Shown here: in pieces, positions 10,752 through 23,140 of the stretch
Position numbering within the stretch: position 1 is the stretch's first letter
How the letters are laid out: each line of letters opens with the position of its first letter
DNA from: Nemania diffusa
Lineage: Eukaryota; Ascomycota; Sordariomycetes; Xylariales; Xylariaceae
NCBI GenBank assembly: GCA_038501195.1
Contig: JBBPUQ010000007.1
Span: 2,333,501 to 2,397,500, forward strand
Reading direction: 5' to 3'
DNA: 64,000 nucleotides
Notes under the pieces: generated by a model
Database searches by the model: none
What the model saw: the letters and a program-made list of their open reading frames with translations, nothing else
Told to the model about the DNA's origin: nothing
Program-made: the position numbers and the translations under genes

Positions 10752-12622
10752 TTACCGACGTGGCATGCCTCGCCCGCGCCCCCTCAACGCCCTTTGGGCA
10801 GCTCCAGGAGGCAGTGCCTGGCCCGGAGCTTGGGGTTGTGCGCTCTCTTCGTTCCGGATCGTTTCATCCACACCTAGAATCAAACAACTAGCCTCGGTAG
10901 CAGCCTGGATAGCGTTGATCTTTACGAGAGCCGGTTCCCATACGAATCTCTCCATCATATCGGCGACGCCCTCGTTAGTGAAGTCGACACCTGCCCAAGT
11001 ACTTCCCTTTCGGTGCTCCACGCGCAGCTTGTTCAGGATATCGGTGGCATCAAAGCCAGCATTGTCGCACAGCTGGCGCGGGATGACCTCGAGAGCCTTG
11101 GCAAAGGACTTGATAACGCCCTGCTGCTTGTCCCGGATATCCTTGTCTGCGAAGCGATGGAGGTATCCAGATACCTCCATCTCGCAGGCACCGCCACCAC
11201 CCACAATCATGTGATTCTTAATCGCGCGCTTCACGATCATGATGGCGTCATGTAGAGATCGCTCCACCTCTGCAATAAACTGCTCAGCGCCACCACGCAG
11301 GATGAGAGTACAAGTCTTGGCCTCCGGGCAGTCCTCGAAGAAATTGAAGCGTTCACCGCCGATTTGTCGTTCCTCGAATGATCCACACGTACCAAGGTGA
11401 TGGGGCAGAATGTCTGAGCAGGTAGACTGAACCGTGGCGCCGGTGGCCTGGACCACGCGCTCCATATCCCCTGAAGCGACACGACCAGCACAGAAGATAT
11501 CCCGGTCAGCGAAGTACTGGGTGGCCAAATCACCGATAGGTAGCTTAGACAAAACGACCTTTGCGCCCGTCTTGTATGCGGCCTCTAGCTTTTTGTAAAT
11601 GATTTGCCACTCAGCATCGACTATAGCCTGGTATTCAGAAACTTGCCCGACTCGGACCTCGGCGTTGTCTTTCTCTGCCTTTAGTTCGAGTTCGACATTC
11701 AAGCATAATACTTTGGGCTTCTGGAAGGATTTAGGTTGTTGCTCGAATCCGGCGTAGGAGAAGGTCTTCTTAAAGGCAACACCGTTGATAAAAAGGCAAT
11801 CAGTTAGGGAGCCGCCGGGTATCTTCTTCATGCCAATAAGCTTTTCGTCAAGGTCGTCCTGGTCTAAGGATAGCACAGCATCCACCACCACTATCAATGC
11901 TGTTAGCGAAAGGTCCAGCTAAATAGTGGTATACGTACTCGTAGTGAAGAATTCGGTATTTCTCTTGATTAATTTACTCGTCATAGCGGTTCCGGCCAGT
12001 TTGATAAGTGTCTCTCGTCGGTTCGCTTCATCTGTTCTGACGGCAATCTCCTTGATTTTGTTGACAGCCATCATAGACGCTCTCCGCAAGCCCTTGATGA
12101 TGACTTGTGAACTAACACCCTGCTCAACATGTTCCTTAACCTCTTTCAGGATTTCTCCAGCCAGCACAACTACCGACGTAGTTCCGTCTCCAACTTCAGC
12201 ATCTTGCGACCTGGCAATGTCGACGAGGATTCGGGCGGCGGGGTGCACGATGTCGAGAAGCTGGGAGCTGTGTTAGTATGGGCACACTCGCGGCCAGTAG
12301 TGTGAGTAGCGTTTGAGTGCTTGCCTTCATCACAGTCGCACCATCGTTCGTGATCGTCTGCCGGCCATTCTCGTCGATCATCAATAGATCCCCGCCATAG
12401 GGACCGAGTGTTGACTTGATTGTCGCTTGCACGGCCTGGCATGCACTTATGTTGGATATTATCTGCCCCTTTCCCTGTGACGTATCGGTACCTGGAATAA
12501 GAATTGTTCAGTCAGTACGCTGGCACTTCGCCGTTGAGGGGGCCGTCTGGTGGTTGACGAGGGGTACTATACTGACCCTCTTTCAGCACAATGATGGTGG
12601 GTGTTTGACCCCCGAAAGACAT
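10752..12622 (-). CDS. CCT7: T-complex protein 1 subunit eta (CCT7)
   Basis: Subunit of the cytosolic TRiC/CCT chaperonin that folds actin, tubulin and WD proteins. Exons on the minus strand: 12622-12577, 12491-12325, 12260-11939 and 11890-10752, giving 557 residues, close to the family length. Group II chaperonin motifs are seen: [28 protein letters not shown], the ATPase signature [24 protein letters not shown] after the third intron, and [11 protein letters not shown]. The tail [10 protein letters not shown] is a Gly/Arg-rich C-terminus. Start chosen at [10 protein letters not shown], matching the family start. The second intron (12261-12324) begins with GC, not GT: the junction AAG|GCAAGC matches the GC-AG intron consensus, and a TACTAAC branch site lies just before the acceptor. 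The other introns are GT-AG. Confidence 0.95.
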
Positions 12623-14292
12623 GTTGAATCGAGTTTGCTGCTATGACAGGGAATTTTATATTGTATAGCTGGCGAGTCCTGCAGGGTTGTCTGTATAGAG
12701 AACTGTATGTCGGGGACGGGGTTGCCTATCGATTGTTGACTTCCTGATATGCTGGTGGAAGCTTTTAGAGCTTCAAAAAATTGTAGCCTTTCTAAAATGC
12801 CAAGACCGATTCTCAATAAACCCCCACCAAAGGGATGCCTGACGCATGGGCCATTACTCTATGCAGGGTAGGTACCTACCGTACAGAGTTATATGCATCA
12901 AAGGGGGTTTGGTGGGGTCTCAGGTACCTAAGGTACCTAGGTATCTTTTCAAGATCAGGGCAGATTGAGGTGTCCACTAAAAATAAAATGATATCTAATC
13001 TAGGTACCTAGATCGGCATATGTTAGGTAATTCTCCGCTAGCATCACTGAACTTGGTACCTTGCCTTGACACGAAGGTGACTGGAGACGTCAAAAACAAG
13101 TCATGAATGCCATAGCAAAGTTTAGCAGACCATCTCGCAGGCCGCCCAGCTAGTATGCATTTCCTCAACTAACGTTGCCAACCGAGCTCTTGCTCTTTAG
13201 GCATGCCGCCTTGTCTAGCATTAAAAAAAGTGGCCTGGCATCGCTTTTCCGCATGGAGATCGTCACTGGACAACCATCACCGTCTCCAGAAGTCTGAATA
13301 TACTCATCGGAAAATGCAGACTGAACAGGTTAGGGGCTTTTACCCGTAATGAATGGTCGGGAAACGAACCCTTGCGCGCTTAAATCGGTTACCCATTCCC
13401 GACTCCAGTACGTTAAGCAGGGATAACAACTAAATTCCAACCTAATATGGGAACTGCAGATTTTCACCGGTTGTATTATCAACAGGGTCTTCTATCGTTA
13501 GGCAGCCCTCGAAGAAGGGTATCATCAGCATCGATTCATGTCTACCCTACTGGTTCTTAAAGTAGCTAGGACCTAGTTTGCCCTTGCGCCGATGACGGGA
13601 CGCAGTCTATCGTCACGCATGGTCATCAAGACCGGTCATTGTGTAAGAGTTATCCACTTGTTTCATACGAGATACCTAATCGCTCGGGCGTTATACTGGG
13701 TAGGCACATGGGAACCGTGCACAATGTTTCAATTGCCGTGCTGTCTGGTCTTCCTAGACTAGAAATTGATAGAGACAGGAGATTCAGTTGCGGACAAGCA
13801 AAGACGGCTACTATCGACACTTATAATTCCTACCCGGCTGCTAAATGCCGTACCGGACGCCACCCGTCTGCTCCACCAAGTTCCTCAAGCGGGACTCGGC
13901 GAGGAACGGAACGGCGCCGTTGACTCCGTAATGGAGGTCGTAAAGATAACTTATCTCTACCTCCTGATCCGTTATACTTTCCACACGAAAAAAACTAGTC
14001 ATCACATTAGTCCTTCCTTTGCCAAGAACGGACACGCCTTCCGAAGGCGGAGTCTGGAAGACTTTTACCGGTAATTTATTATACGGTATGCATGCCCAAC
14101 TCTCGTTTGTTGCCCTGTCACTTTCCTGAATCTTTCAATCTTTAAAACCCAAGCTTTCCTTTTCTTGTTAGTTTGGTCTGTGTCATTGAAAACGCCCCGA
14201 GAAGTCCTTGCCTCTTATGTTTTGCTGTCTGTATTGGTAAACGATTAACTCAATATTTGTTCTCTATACCCAATATCAATCATAACATTACA
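12623..14292. other. Divergent spacer with TAGGTACCTA palindromes
   Basis: About 1.7 kb between the starts of CCT7 (-) and an MFS gene (+). It carries a group of TAGGTACCTA-type palindromes (12868-12879, 12921-12940, 13001-13010). No gene is supported. Short frames at 13639-14074 show no family or splice logic. The bases before 14293 are a pyrimidine-rich leader. Confidence 0.6.
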
Positions 14293-16075
14293 ATGAATGA
14301 AAAGTCTAGCGCCTCCTCTGAAGATCACAGTGACCATGATTATGTCGCGACATTCCCTACATCTAAGCCTAAGGTTATTCATTCAGTCTTCCTCGGAGAA
14401 CGAACAATGTCAGGAATAGACAGTATACAGTCTAGGGAAAGTATACAGCTAAACGATAGGCAAGGCATATCCAGAGCATCTGGAGATCTGAGGAGAGCCG
14501 CGAGTAATGTCCTCGCGCAAGTTGCTTCTCGCATAAGCACGAGAAACTTGGAGGAGCCACCACCACCACCCGATGGAGGTCTAAAGGCAGTAAGCATATA
14601 TGTTCAATATCTATGTTGCACCAGGGTTCTTATAATGGAAGGGCCAACACCTCAAGTTTTGGACGGAATATCTTACTATCATGCCTCATAGGTTACCAAA
14701 CACTTCCTTGCTAACACCTACACTTTACTAGTGGACCCAAGTAGCGATGGGCTTCTTGGTTCTCTTCTCAACCTGGGGTTATGCGAATTCATTTGGCGCA
14801 TTCCAAACATACTATACCCAGACGCTATCCGAAACCCCCTCGTCGATTTCCTGGATTGGAGGCATCCAAGTCTTTCTGTCCTTGATAGTTGGCATCTTTT
14901 CTGGCCGGTTGCTAGACGCCGGGTTTTTCATACCGACATTCGTAGTTGGCGTAGTAGTACAGGCGGCGGGCATCTTCCTCATGAGTTTCTCAACTCAATA
15001 CTGGCAATTGCTTCTAACGCAGGGCGTCCTCAGTGGCATAGGAGCCGGTATCTACTTCACTCCTGCTATATCCCTTGTCAATACATACTTTGATAAGCGC
15101 CGAGGGTTAGCTGTCGGACTAGCTACGACTGGGAATTCATTGGGTGGCGTCGTCTACCCCTTAATCGTACGGGAGCTCATTCCTACGCTCGGTTTCGCGG
15201 TATGTGCTCTTGCAGCGCCCCTGTGATTGTCTAGGAGGGAACGGGTGAATTTTTTATAACACTGCCTTTCCTACGGTCTACCTGATATTTGAATTGCTAA
15301 CGTTGGTATGAAAAGTGGACAGTAAGGGTAATAGGATTGCTTAATCTTGCACTGCTTTTCATCGCTATCACATTTATGCGGGCGAGGATGCCGCCCAGGA
15401 AGTCTGGCCCTATCGTTGATCTTGGTGCATTCAAAGATCTTAAATACACCGGGTTCCTCGCTTCGGCATTCTTTGTCTTCTGGGCTAACTACTACACATT
15501 TTACTATGTAAGTCCTTCATCAAGCGTAGGCCCCACGAAATCCAGCACTAACAAGGGTGCTGCAGATTGCTTCATACGGGACACATGTCCTTAATCTTTC
15601 TTACTCATCAGCCTCTATATTCGTCATCATCATCAACGGCGTCGGCCTTCCCTTCCGCATCCTCGTCCCCATGCTCGCCGATCGCATCGGCAATATGAAC
15701 GTTGTCGTCCCCGTAGCAATTATATGGGCCGTCGTGAGCTTCACTTGGCTTGCAGTGCACAATGTTGCAGGCTACTACGCCTTCACTGCATTCTATGGCG
15801 TCGCGTCCGCGAGCTTCCAGTGCCTCTTCCCGTCTACTGTCGCTAGGATAAGCCCCCGGCTCGACACTATCGGCACGAGGCTTGGTATGGCATTCGGTGT
15901 CAGCGCGCTTGCTTCTCTGACGGGACCACCAATCGGTGGGGCTATCCAGACGGCAAGCGGAGGGGGCTTCCAAGCCCCTCAGATATGGGCTGCGACTGCG
16001 ACACTGGTCGCTGCGTTGATGTTCACAGCCGTTAGGGTACACATGGGTGGTTTCAGTTTAACAGCTAGGTGCTAA
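14293..16075 (+). CDS. MFS transporter, monocarboxylate (MCH) family
   Basis: Twelve-helix carrier of the fungal monocarboxylate-porter-like family, whose characterised members include the riboflavin carrier Mch5. Exons 14293-14589, 14732-15199, 15316-15507 and 15566-16075 give 488 residues in one frame. Features: Ser-rich cytoplasmic N-terminus of ~90 residues ending PPPPPDGGLKA|WTQV (the PDGG-W motif is typical), GFLVLFSTWGYANSFGAFQ in helix 1, SWIGGIQVFLSLIVG, GIGAGIYFTPAISLVNTYF, KRRGLAVGLATTGNSLGG, and in the C-terminal half LADRIGNMNV and GPPIGGAIQ. Start chosen at the ATG preceded by CAATACCC-type leader rather than the in-frame TTG at 14173. No break seen. Substrate unknown. Confidence 0.88.
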
Positions 16076-16793
16076 TGATGGAAATCAACAACTTGGGTAA
16101 AGAGGTTGCAATATCTGAATACTGCATCAGCGTTGTTTCTCTTTAGCGATAAAAGATGCGCTCTCATTTTAGCGGAATTAGAATTCAAAAGTATTAGTCT
16201 GGATATTTACTAGTCTAGCGCACGACACTTTAATATAATATTATAATTCAGGTATCCTAAACAGATGAGCCTTTATCTACTAGTGGTATCGGTATGGATA
16301 ACTCCTTTATGTTCACACAATTTGGTTGTACTCTTGTTCATCATTTCGAAAACTGTCAGCCACTAATCACTCATCACCCAAACATAGCATAGTCTTCCCG
16401 CCTACTCTATGTATTGCATACGCATTTTATGTAGCTAATACAGAAGTCACGAGGATTAGAGGTTTGAGGGTCTGAAATAAAATTCTTCAGGGTGCTTGCG
16501 ACCTACGTTAAGGGGATTTTCACGTGACCCTCATCCCATCGACATATTATAACTACATGAGCTCAGGCATCAGTTTTACTCGCGGTGAAGTGGTTCCCTT
16601 ATAATAAGCCACCGAGTAAACTTGCGGTTATATAACCTAATCAATTACAGGTACCGATATCTTTAAAATAGAATTAACGGATTGAACTATGTAGGTCTTA
16701 TTCTTAGCATTGTTGAGAAAAAGATAGGCTACGCTATAACCACTCTCAAAATATACTGCTTAGTTTAGCATAGCTTGGTTGCTAGACCTACTA
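16076..16793. other. Convergent 3' spacer
   Basis: About 0.7 kb between two converging genes, moderately AT-rich. No gene or paired repeat supported. Confidence 0.5.
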
Positions 16794-18086
16794 TCAATCA
16801 TTTCGATACTTTAATTCTTTAACATACGATGAATAAGTCTCATGTAAAGCATCAGATGCTGAGGTATTCCCTTTCAGATACACATCGAAAAACGCTGCAG
16901 AGTACGTCATATAGACAGCCGCTTTATCCAAGAAGTTATCGCTGTCCTCGGTGCCTTTGAGTGCCAGGTTGGGGTTTAGGCCGTAGGCATCAGCCACGAA
17001 GTAATGGTCAGCGCTTTCGATCTGGACAAAGTAAGCCGGCCCCTGAGTGTTGTCGTAGACTGCCTTCTGAATCCACTCGGTTGTCTCGGAAGTGAAATTG
17101 TCTCCGGTCATCACCATTAAGGGAATTTGGATCTGGGCCGCAGATCGCGCTATCTGGTCCTTCGTGAGGAAGCTCGGCGCTGCGAGCGGAATGATGGCCT
17201 TGATGCGACTGTCTTGGAGGGCGACTGGGCTCGAGAGTTGTTGCACCGCCTCGAATGCGCACGGGCTCACGGACGCGAGTAACGGATTGGTAGGATCATC
17301 TTCTCCCGGCAACATGACATAGTCGCAGTAGATGGGGGCTCCGCCGCCGACGACGTTGGTGAAGAATCCTCCGAGCGAATGGCCAGTCATTCCGATGCTA
17401 TTCGTGTCAATGTTCCCGTAAAATATCGACGACGAATCATCGGCTAGGTCGAGTGTTTGGTCGAGATTGAACTCGATCTCCTGTGATCGGTACGTGAACG
17501 CGAATTGTGTTTCTCGGAACCAATCAGTATAGAGGGTTATGACGGCGTCATTCGTGTCACCAGCCAACGAGTCGGCGAATGCGATGAGTTCCAGGGTAAC
17601 GTTCGTCGTAGTATTGGCATGTCTAGCATCGAGGTGCTGGGCACTAGTCACGACATATCCGTGACTAGCCAGGTTCTGCACGTAGAAATAGTACGCATCG
17701 TGGACTGCGCCGAGACCCGCAGAGAAGAGAATGAGGGGATATGGACCGCCGGAGGCGTCGAGTGGCGCGTCTTCATATGCTTCTCCGACGATACCCCCGG
17801 ATGATACGTAAGGTGACGATCCATCCTCAGGAGTCGCAGGATACCAAATGCTCACGGTGAGATTACGGTCGTCGGAACAGTACGTCTTCAATGTAACTCC
17901 CACACCGTAAGGGCCTGTCGGATCGGCAGTCGCTACATTGTCAAGTGGTTCTAAAGCGTGCGCTCCTATCCCGAAGCTAAGGTCTGCCTGGGCGCATGTC
18001 TGGCATAGGACTGAATCAACAAGTATCAGAGCTGAGAGAACAGCTGCAGACCTTAGGCCCCTAAGCCGAAAGATTGCGCTGTACAT
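16794..18086 (-). CDS. Secreted alpha/beta hydrolase, PAF-acetylhydrolase/chlorophyllase-like
   Basis: Likely extracellular serine esterase or lipase. Single exon, 430 residues. An N-terminal signal peptide is seen: basic start, hydrophobic AAVLSALILVDSVLC, likely cut near VLC-Q. The core reads as a PAF-acetylhydrolase-type fold: PYPLILFSAGLGA (oxyanion-loop region), ASHGYVVTSAQHLDA, then the nucleophile elbow GHSLGG with the catalytic Ser at about residue 236. A later Asp (MVMTGDN) and His (ESADHYFVADAYG) are in the right order for the triad. Several N-X-S/T sites fit secretion. Substrate unknown. Intact, no intron required. Confidence 0.8.
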   Translation of the reverse strand: MYSAIFRLRGLRSAAVLSALILVDSVLCQTCAQADLSFGIGAHALEPLDNVATADPTGPYGVGVTLKTYCSDDRNLTVSIWYPATPEDGSSPYVSSGGIVGEAYEDAPLDASGGPYPLILFSAGLGAVHDAYYFYVQNLASHGYVVTSAQHLDARHANTTTNVTLELIAFADSLAGDTNDAVITLYTDWFRETQFAFTYRSQEIEFNLDQTLDLADDSSSIFYGNIDTNSIGMTGHSLGGFFTNVVGGGAPIYCDYVMLPGEDDPTNPLLASVSPCAFEAVQQLSSPVALQDSRIKAIIPLAAPSFLTKDQIARSAAQIQIPLMVMTGDNFTSETTEWIQKAVYDNTQGPAYFVQIESADHYFVADAYGLNPNLALKGTEDSDNFLDKAAVYMTYSAAFFDVYLKGNTSASDALHETYSSYVKELKYRND

Positions 18087-20730
18087 ATCTCTTAAGGCGT
18101 GGTAGGCTAGGTGGTAGGTGCCAGAAACTAGAATGGACAGTTCTTCGGCTGTTGGTGGGTAGTGAGTGTAATGGTAGGTATACGGGCGTTACACTCTGTT
18201 AGACTTTATGAGTAAGGCAGGAAGATCATATTATATATATGATCGTAACGTCCGTGCCCCTTCATCTTGTGCAGTACATGAGGTAACCCTTGACACGGTT
18301 CACTCCTAGTAGCAGCAGGCATCTCGACGGTAGAGGATCGACACTAAGACTCATGATATAGGGGTTCTAGTTCGTTCGGAAGTCATTATTTTTAGACGCG
18401 ACGATGCAGTGCGGCCTAAACATGGATGTATTCCGAGTGGCCGAGTGGCACTGACGATGAGTGTGGCCAGCAGCGATTGAGTACGGGGTGCATACGTACT
18501 TTGGGGAACAAGTGAAGCTGGGGTTAAGTGGTAGACCTGATTCGCTTGGCCTGGAACTCCGAACTGTAAGAACGATTCCAGATCTCATATTCTCCCGCGG
18601 TGAGATTCAGTTGCTCCGTGATTAGCCCATGAACTCGACATGCTCCTCACTCGTGTATATATAGCAATCGATCTCTGCAGATCTCTCCCAGCCCCATGTC
18701 TTGGGCTGCCGACTCCCGTTCATCTAGCATGGGGTCCCACTCGTCTCAAGGCTCCGCGGAAGGATTGGGATGCCGGATGCACGGAAATTGATTAAATTAG
18801 CATGAACAAATGCTAAAGTCCACGACAGCGAAGGAGTAAAGTAGGCGAAGTCATTGTGAAATCACTAGCAAAACGGAATGAATTACGGGTAGACCTACGC
18901 TGGCATCGTACCTCACTATTATTCGGTTATTTTGGGTGTATTTTATCTTCAATGTAGTGCTTATGTAGAGCTGAAGCGACGATAGTAAAAGAGAGTGCCA
19001 GTTACTATGGCGAAACGGGGTTGGAGAAAGGAAAACCGGTAGGGGCCGGTGCACCGCCACAATGAGTCAGCAGAGCGCTCCGTACTAAGTACTAAATAAT
19101 ATTACCACACAGTGCCCCTATGACGGAAAAAGGTATATATAGGTAGGTAAGTAGTACGCGACAGCCCTGTTAGCCAACCATAGCAGTAAATTCCGAACCA
19201 TTGATTCAGTGCACTTTATTTCCTTATATCTACCTAGGTAGTTAATAGATCTCCAGGGCTTCAACTTTATCCGTTCGTTTTCTTCCCATTTAAGTAGTCT
19301 CCAGGAGTGCACAGTGACAATAGCCAACCCCTTAGAGGGTAGTAGGTGTATACATACACGTCCCATGCCCATACTTACTAAGTAGGCTCTATGGCACAGT
19401 TTAGCGTGCTCAGTTTCACGGTATTAGAATGTATATATTGGGGGCGTGAGTGATAATAGGCAATTTCATGCGTTATATCGAGTGTGATAAGAGCTCGCAA
19501 AATGGTCTAATACTGCTCAGTCTAAGTAGAGCAATTTTGCTTCCGTATGAGATATATGGTGATGTGGACTTGCGTAGCCCCTAGCACTATATGAGGTACT
19601 GATAATTTATAACCCTCATACGCTAAGCTCTCATATTTATTTAATAGCAGTTATTACAAGCCACCATCGTGACTATATCGACCTAGACAGCAGACTTCAG
19701 ATCATTTCAATTAGTCATTATCTATTTTGATAGTGTCTAGAAGCCTTAGAAAGAGGCCGAAGAATCCTTCCCAGTCTACAAGATCATATTATCACATTCG
19801 AGACAAATGTGCTAAGTCTAAATAATCCTTCGGCTTCAAGAGGAATGGAGAAAGCTTTATCTTCCCTTAGAATATAATTCATACCCCAACAAAATTCAAA
19901 TAAGGGAAATAAATATATGACTTAGCGGTGCGACATGTGCCCACACCTAATCAATTAGACTAGTAATATTGAAATCCTTTCTAAGTAGGATATATTCATT
20001 ATCTACGTGTTTTATAGTAATATTACTTCCCGTCATATTGGGCCGACTTCAACAACACTGGGGGCCAAGAGGAAAAAGAACCCGTGTCGAGTTGAGGTGA
20101 TGGATATTTTTCGTGTGTGACGGGTCTAGATTTCGCTAAAGGGTAACGGCTTTACATTTCACCCAATCTTGATAAAGCCCTTCCCAAGTCGAAAAAAAGA
20201 ACGACCAGACTATGCAAAGATTCGACATCATTCAGTTCTTTAAATTTTCTGTGGAATACTATATTCCATTTGCTGCTAAACTAACTAACCTGTTCTTATC
20301 GACCATACACAGCACGCGAAACATATCTGATACTAATATTCCATAAGCAATTGGCTTAGTAGGTCATCCACTTTACAATCAGCGCGTAATCTAGGTGTTA
20401 CCCCATGACCAGCTTACGTTGGATTTATTACCAATCTCAGATCAGTCAGAGTGGCGATATTTTGTCACAAAACGTCGCTGCTATTGCGCTTATTGTAATA
20501 ACCGTCTGTAACCACTATTACATGTCGGTGACACTTTTTGCATGCGAGAAAAACACAGAAATTTATCTAACAAAGAATGTCGAGAATTGCCCGCCGAAAC
20601 ACCCAACCTTACCAATTAACATTTGAAGAGCGTGATTATGAGTCTCCATAATCAAATATTATTCGGGACGCCGCCTGAAATATTGTACAGCCTAATTGTA
20701 GCTCTAGCTATTAATATTTAGAATTGAGAT
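18087..20730. other. Gene-poor region
   Basis: Over 2.6 kb without a supportable gene. Open frames are short, AT-biased and unlike any family I know. The first few hundred bases are the presumed promoter of the hydrolase. Confidence 0.55.
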
Positions 20731-21214
20731 GCCATATTCAGGGTTGAAATTTAGTAATACTAATTTAGTATTAGTCAGTACTAATACTAACTTAGTTTAG
20801 TTTTACCTAGTACTAAGACTAACTTAGTTTAGTACTACTTAATACTAATACTAATACTAAAATACTAAGAAATACTAGTACTAAATACTAAGTACTAAAA
20901 TCTACTGCTTAGCCACTATTTTAACTGCTTGCATTATAAAGCCACAGCTATGAGCCACAGCTGCGCACAGACCACTTGATTTACCTAAGTAATTATTCTT
21001 ATATACAAGCGTTTACAGCTTATATAAGTAAATATTTTAGTACTTAGTATTATACTAAATACTAACTTAGTATTACTAAATTAGTATTAGTATTTTGAAA
21101 ATAATACTAATACTAGCTTAGTACTTGAAAAATCAGTACTAAAGTAAGTACTAATCTAGTAATACTAAATTAGTCCTAATTACTAAGATACTAAATTTCA
21201 ACCCTGGCCATATT
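20731..21214. mobile_element. hAT-like MITE with 8-bp target-site duplication
   Basis: A 468-bp element (20739-21206) with perfect 18-bp terminal inverted repeats CAGGGTTGAAATTTAGTA at 20739-20756 and its reverse complement at 21189-21206. An 8-bp target-site duplication GCCATATT lies at 20731-20738 and 21207-21214. Both a CAGGG terminus and an 8-bp duplication are hallmarks of the hAT superfamily. The interior has no coding frame and consists largely of TACTAA/TTAGTA words in both orientations, dense enough to let it fold into long hairpins. It is non-autonomous; the source transposase is not in the window. Confidence 0.88.
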
Positions 21215-23140
21215 GTCTGTAGTGTCAACGTTCAAGAACAGTAATTTATATTAACCAGCTGCAAGTAGGCAGACCCCAAGAAGCGTGTATTGATTTCTTT
21301 CTATATATTGTACGACAGACTCATTCGGAACTGCCTCCTTTTAGCTCGCTAGGCTTGTCCCACTTCACTATTGAAGAAATCCAGGCCTATATTACCGGGC
21401 TATCTGAGTCTAACTGTTGCATCTCCGATTAGTTATTGTTAGGAGGCTTGATGTAGAGTAAATGTTAGGCCATGTATATCCACGAATGTGGGTAGAACCT
21501 AAGTCGCAGCATAGGGCCAGGGCTCAATTTCATTAATTCCTGGGTCCTGCTCGAAAATTTACGGAGGACCCTTCTCTTTATATAATAGTAATATCTAATA
21601 CAAATAGCCCTAGGGGTCTAGAAGTGCCCTTGCTACGACTTTATCGGCTAATAGTTATGATATCCCGAATGATAGGATGAAAACTCTTTCGATGTAGAAT
21701 TATAGACCAGAGACTACCCATGATCCAATATTATACCTTCTAAGCTCATGTTGATGAGGGTGCCGTAAGCTTTATCTTACATGACAATCATTAACTCGTA
21801 TGCTTCAAGAGCTACGCTCATATAATTTAACGATTAACAAAAGTATATTATAGGTTCATTACATGCCTAAACCTAGGGCCGCTATACGTCCACTCCTATC
21901 CTCAATCATCTTTTGGGGGGCTATCAAGGCGTAGAGTTAGCAATACATATAAGGAATCTGCAGAATTGGGAGAGCTCCTATAGGACGCTGAGGCTCGGGG
22001 TCGCTCACTTCAAAGCTGTCTAGAATGGAGGGGAAGTTTCGGGTGGCAGGATTTTTCTTAGAAACCTCGATACGGCTTCTGGGTAACTTCAAAGTTATGA
22101 TTTTGATGTCCAATTACTGGTGGATTTTTTTTCCCTCTCATTCCAAGATGATTACCGATAGAGTAAAAGATGCGCTAATCAAGAAGAATTTGTATCAAGC
22201 ACTGTTATGCGTTTCAGTATTCTATCCCATTGGGAATTCGAGCCTTTAGCTTTCATATTTCCACTAGACACATAATATTTCATGCAAGCCAGCAAGTTGA
22301 CAGACCCCCTAGGCCCCGATGTACTAGATCCATACGCATAGAGGAGATCTCTCACGTATGTTAATGGAACTCCAGGGATAGAGAATATCTAGTTCTTTAT
22401 TTTGCGCGATGAGTGCACCCGTGACATACTAGTGAAGCATACTCATCCTGCCGGTGTCCAGAGAGGCTAAGACATGCAGTCTAGTATCAGTCTACCGCAC
22501 GCAAGCCCTGGTGAATCAACTACTGCCTGTATTATTGCCAGAAAAGTAGCGTAGCGATGCTTCACCTGAACCTAGATCTCAACGTACCTATAGGCCGTGT
22601 AACCGGATTTCGTGAGGGGTACCTCCTACCCTTAATTAGGAGATACCGAGGCGAAATCCCGGTCTGAACAACGAATAAGGACTAGTTCCCGGCCACCGGT
22701 ATTATTGCAACTTGATTAGGTCACCTTTACTGGGCAGGAACTGCGTATATTCATTAATACATGCAAGCCATGGTGCGGGGGATAGTTGGCGATCTGGGTT
22801 CTCGTCTTGGTATACGCGGGGGCAATGAATATTATGCGGGGATTATGCATGATCTCACTCATACCTTACAAAGGTAGGGGTGGGTGGATGTAACGCTGTT
22901 GAATCGGGTATGATCCGGTGATATGGTTTACTTTTTCTTGGGTGACCTAGGTGATAAAGGCTTCAGTAGATTGCTTTTGCACCCGACATGTCAGCTCATA
23001 CTAGCTCGAGATAGGGGCGCTGACCCTAGATGCTTATGAGCTTATAAGAGTTGAAGCGTTCCCTCTTGTAGCTTGCTTAGCACCTTATACAGCCTTCGTC
23101 TGGTTTCATTATTTACTACATTTTCTCGTCAAGTCAAATC
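21215..23140. other. Gene-poor region, possibly with decayed coding sequence
   Basis: No intact gene. Several stretches (about 21250-22560) read like protein in changing frames broken by stops, but no family can be named. The final 150 bp are the promoter and leader of the GMC oxidoreductase gene. Confidence 0.4.

Noticed and set aside
13639..14074. Overlapping short plus frames
   Set aside because: No recognisable domain and the frames cross each other; more likely the divergent promoter of the MCH-type carrier.
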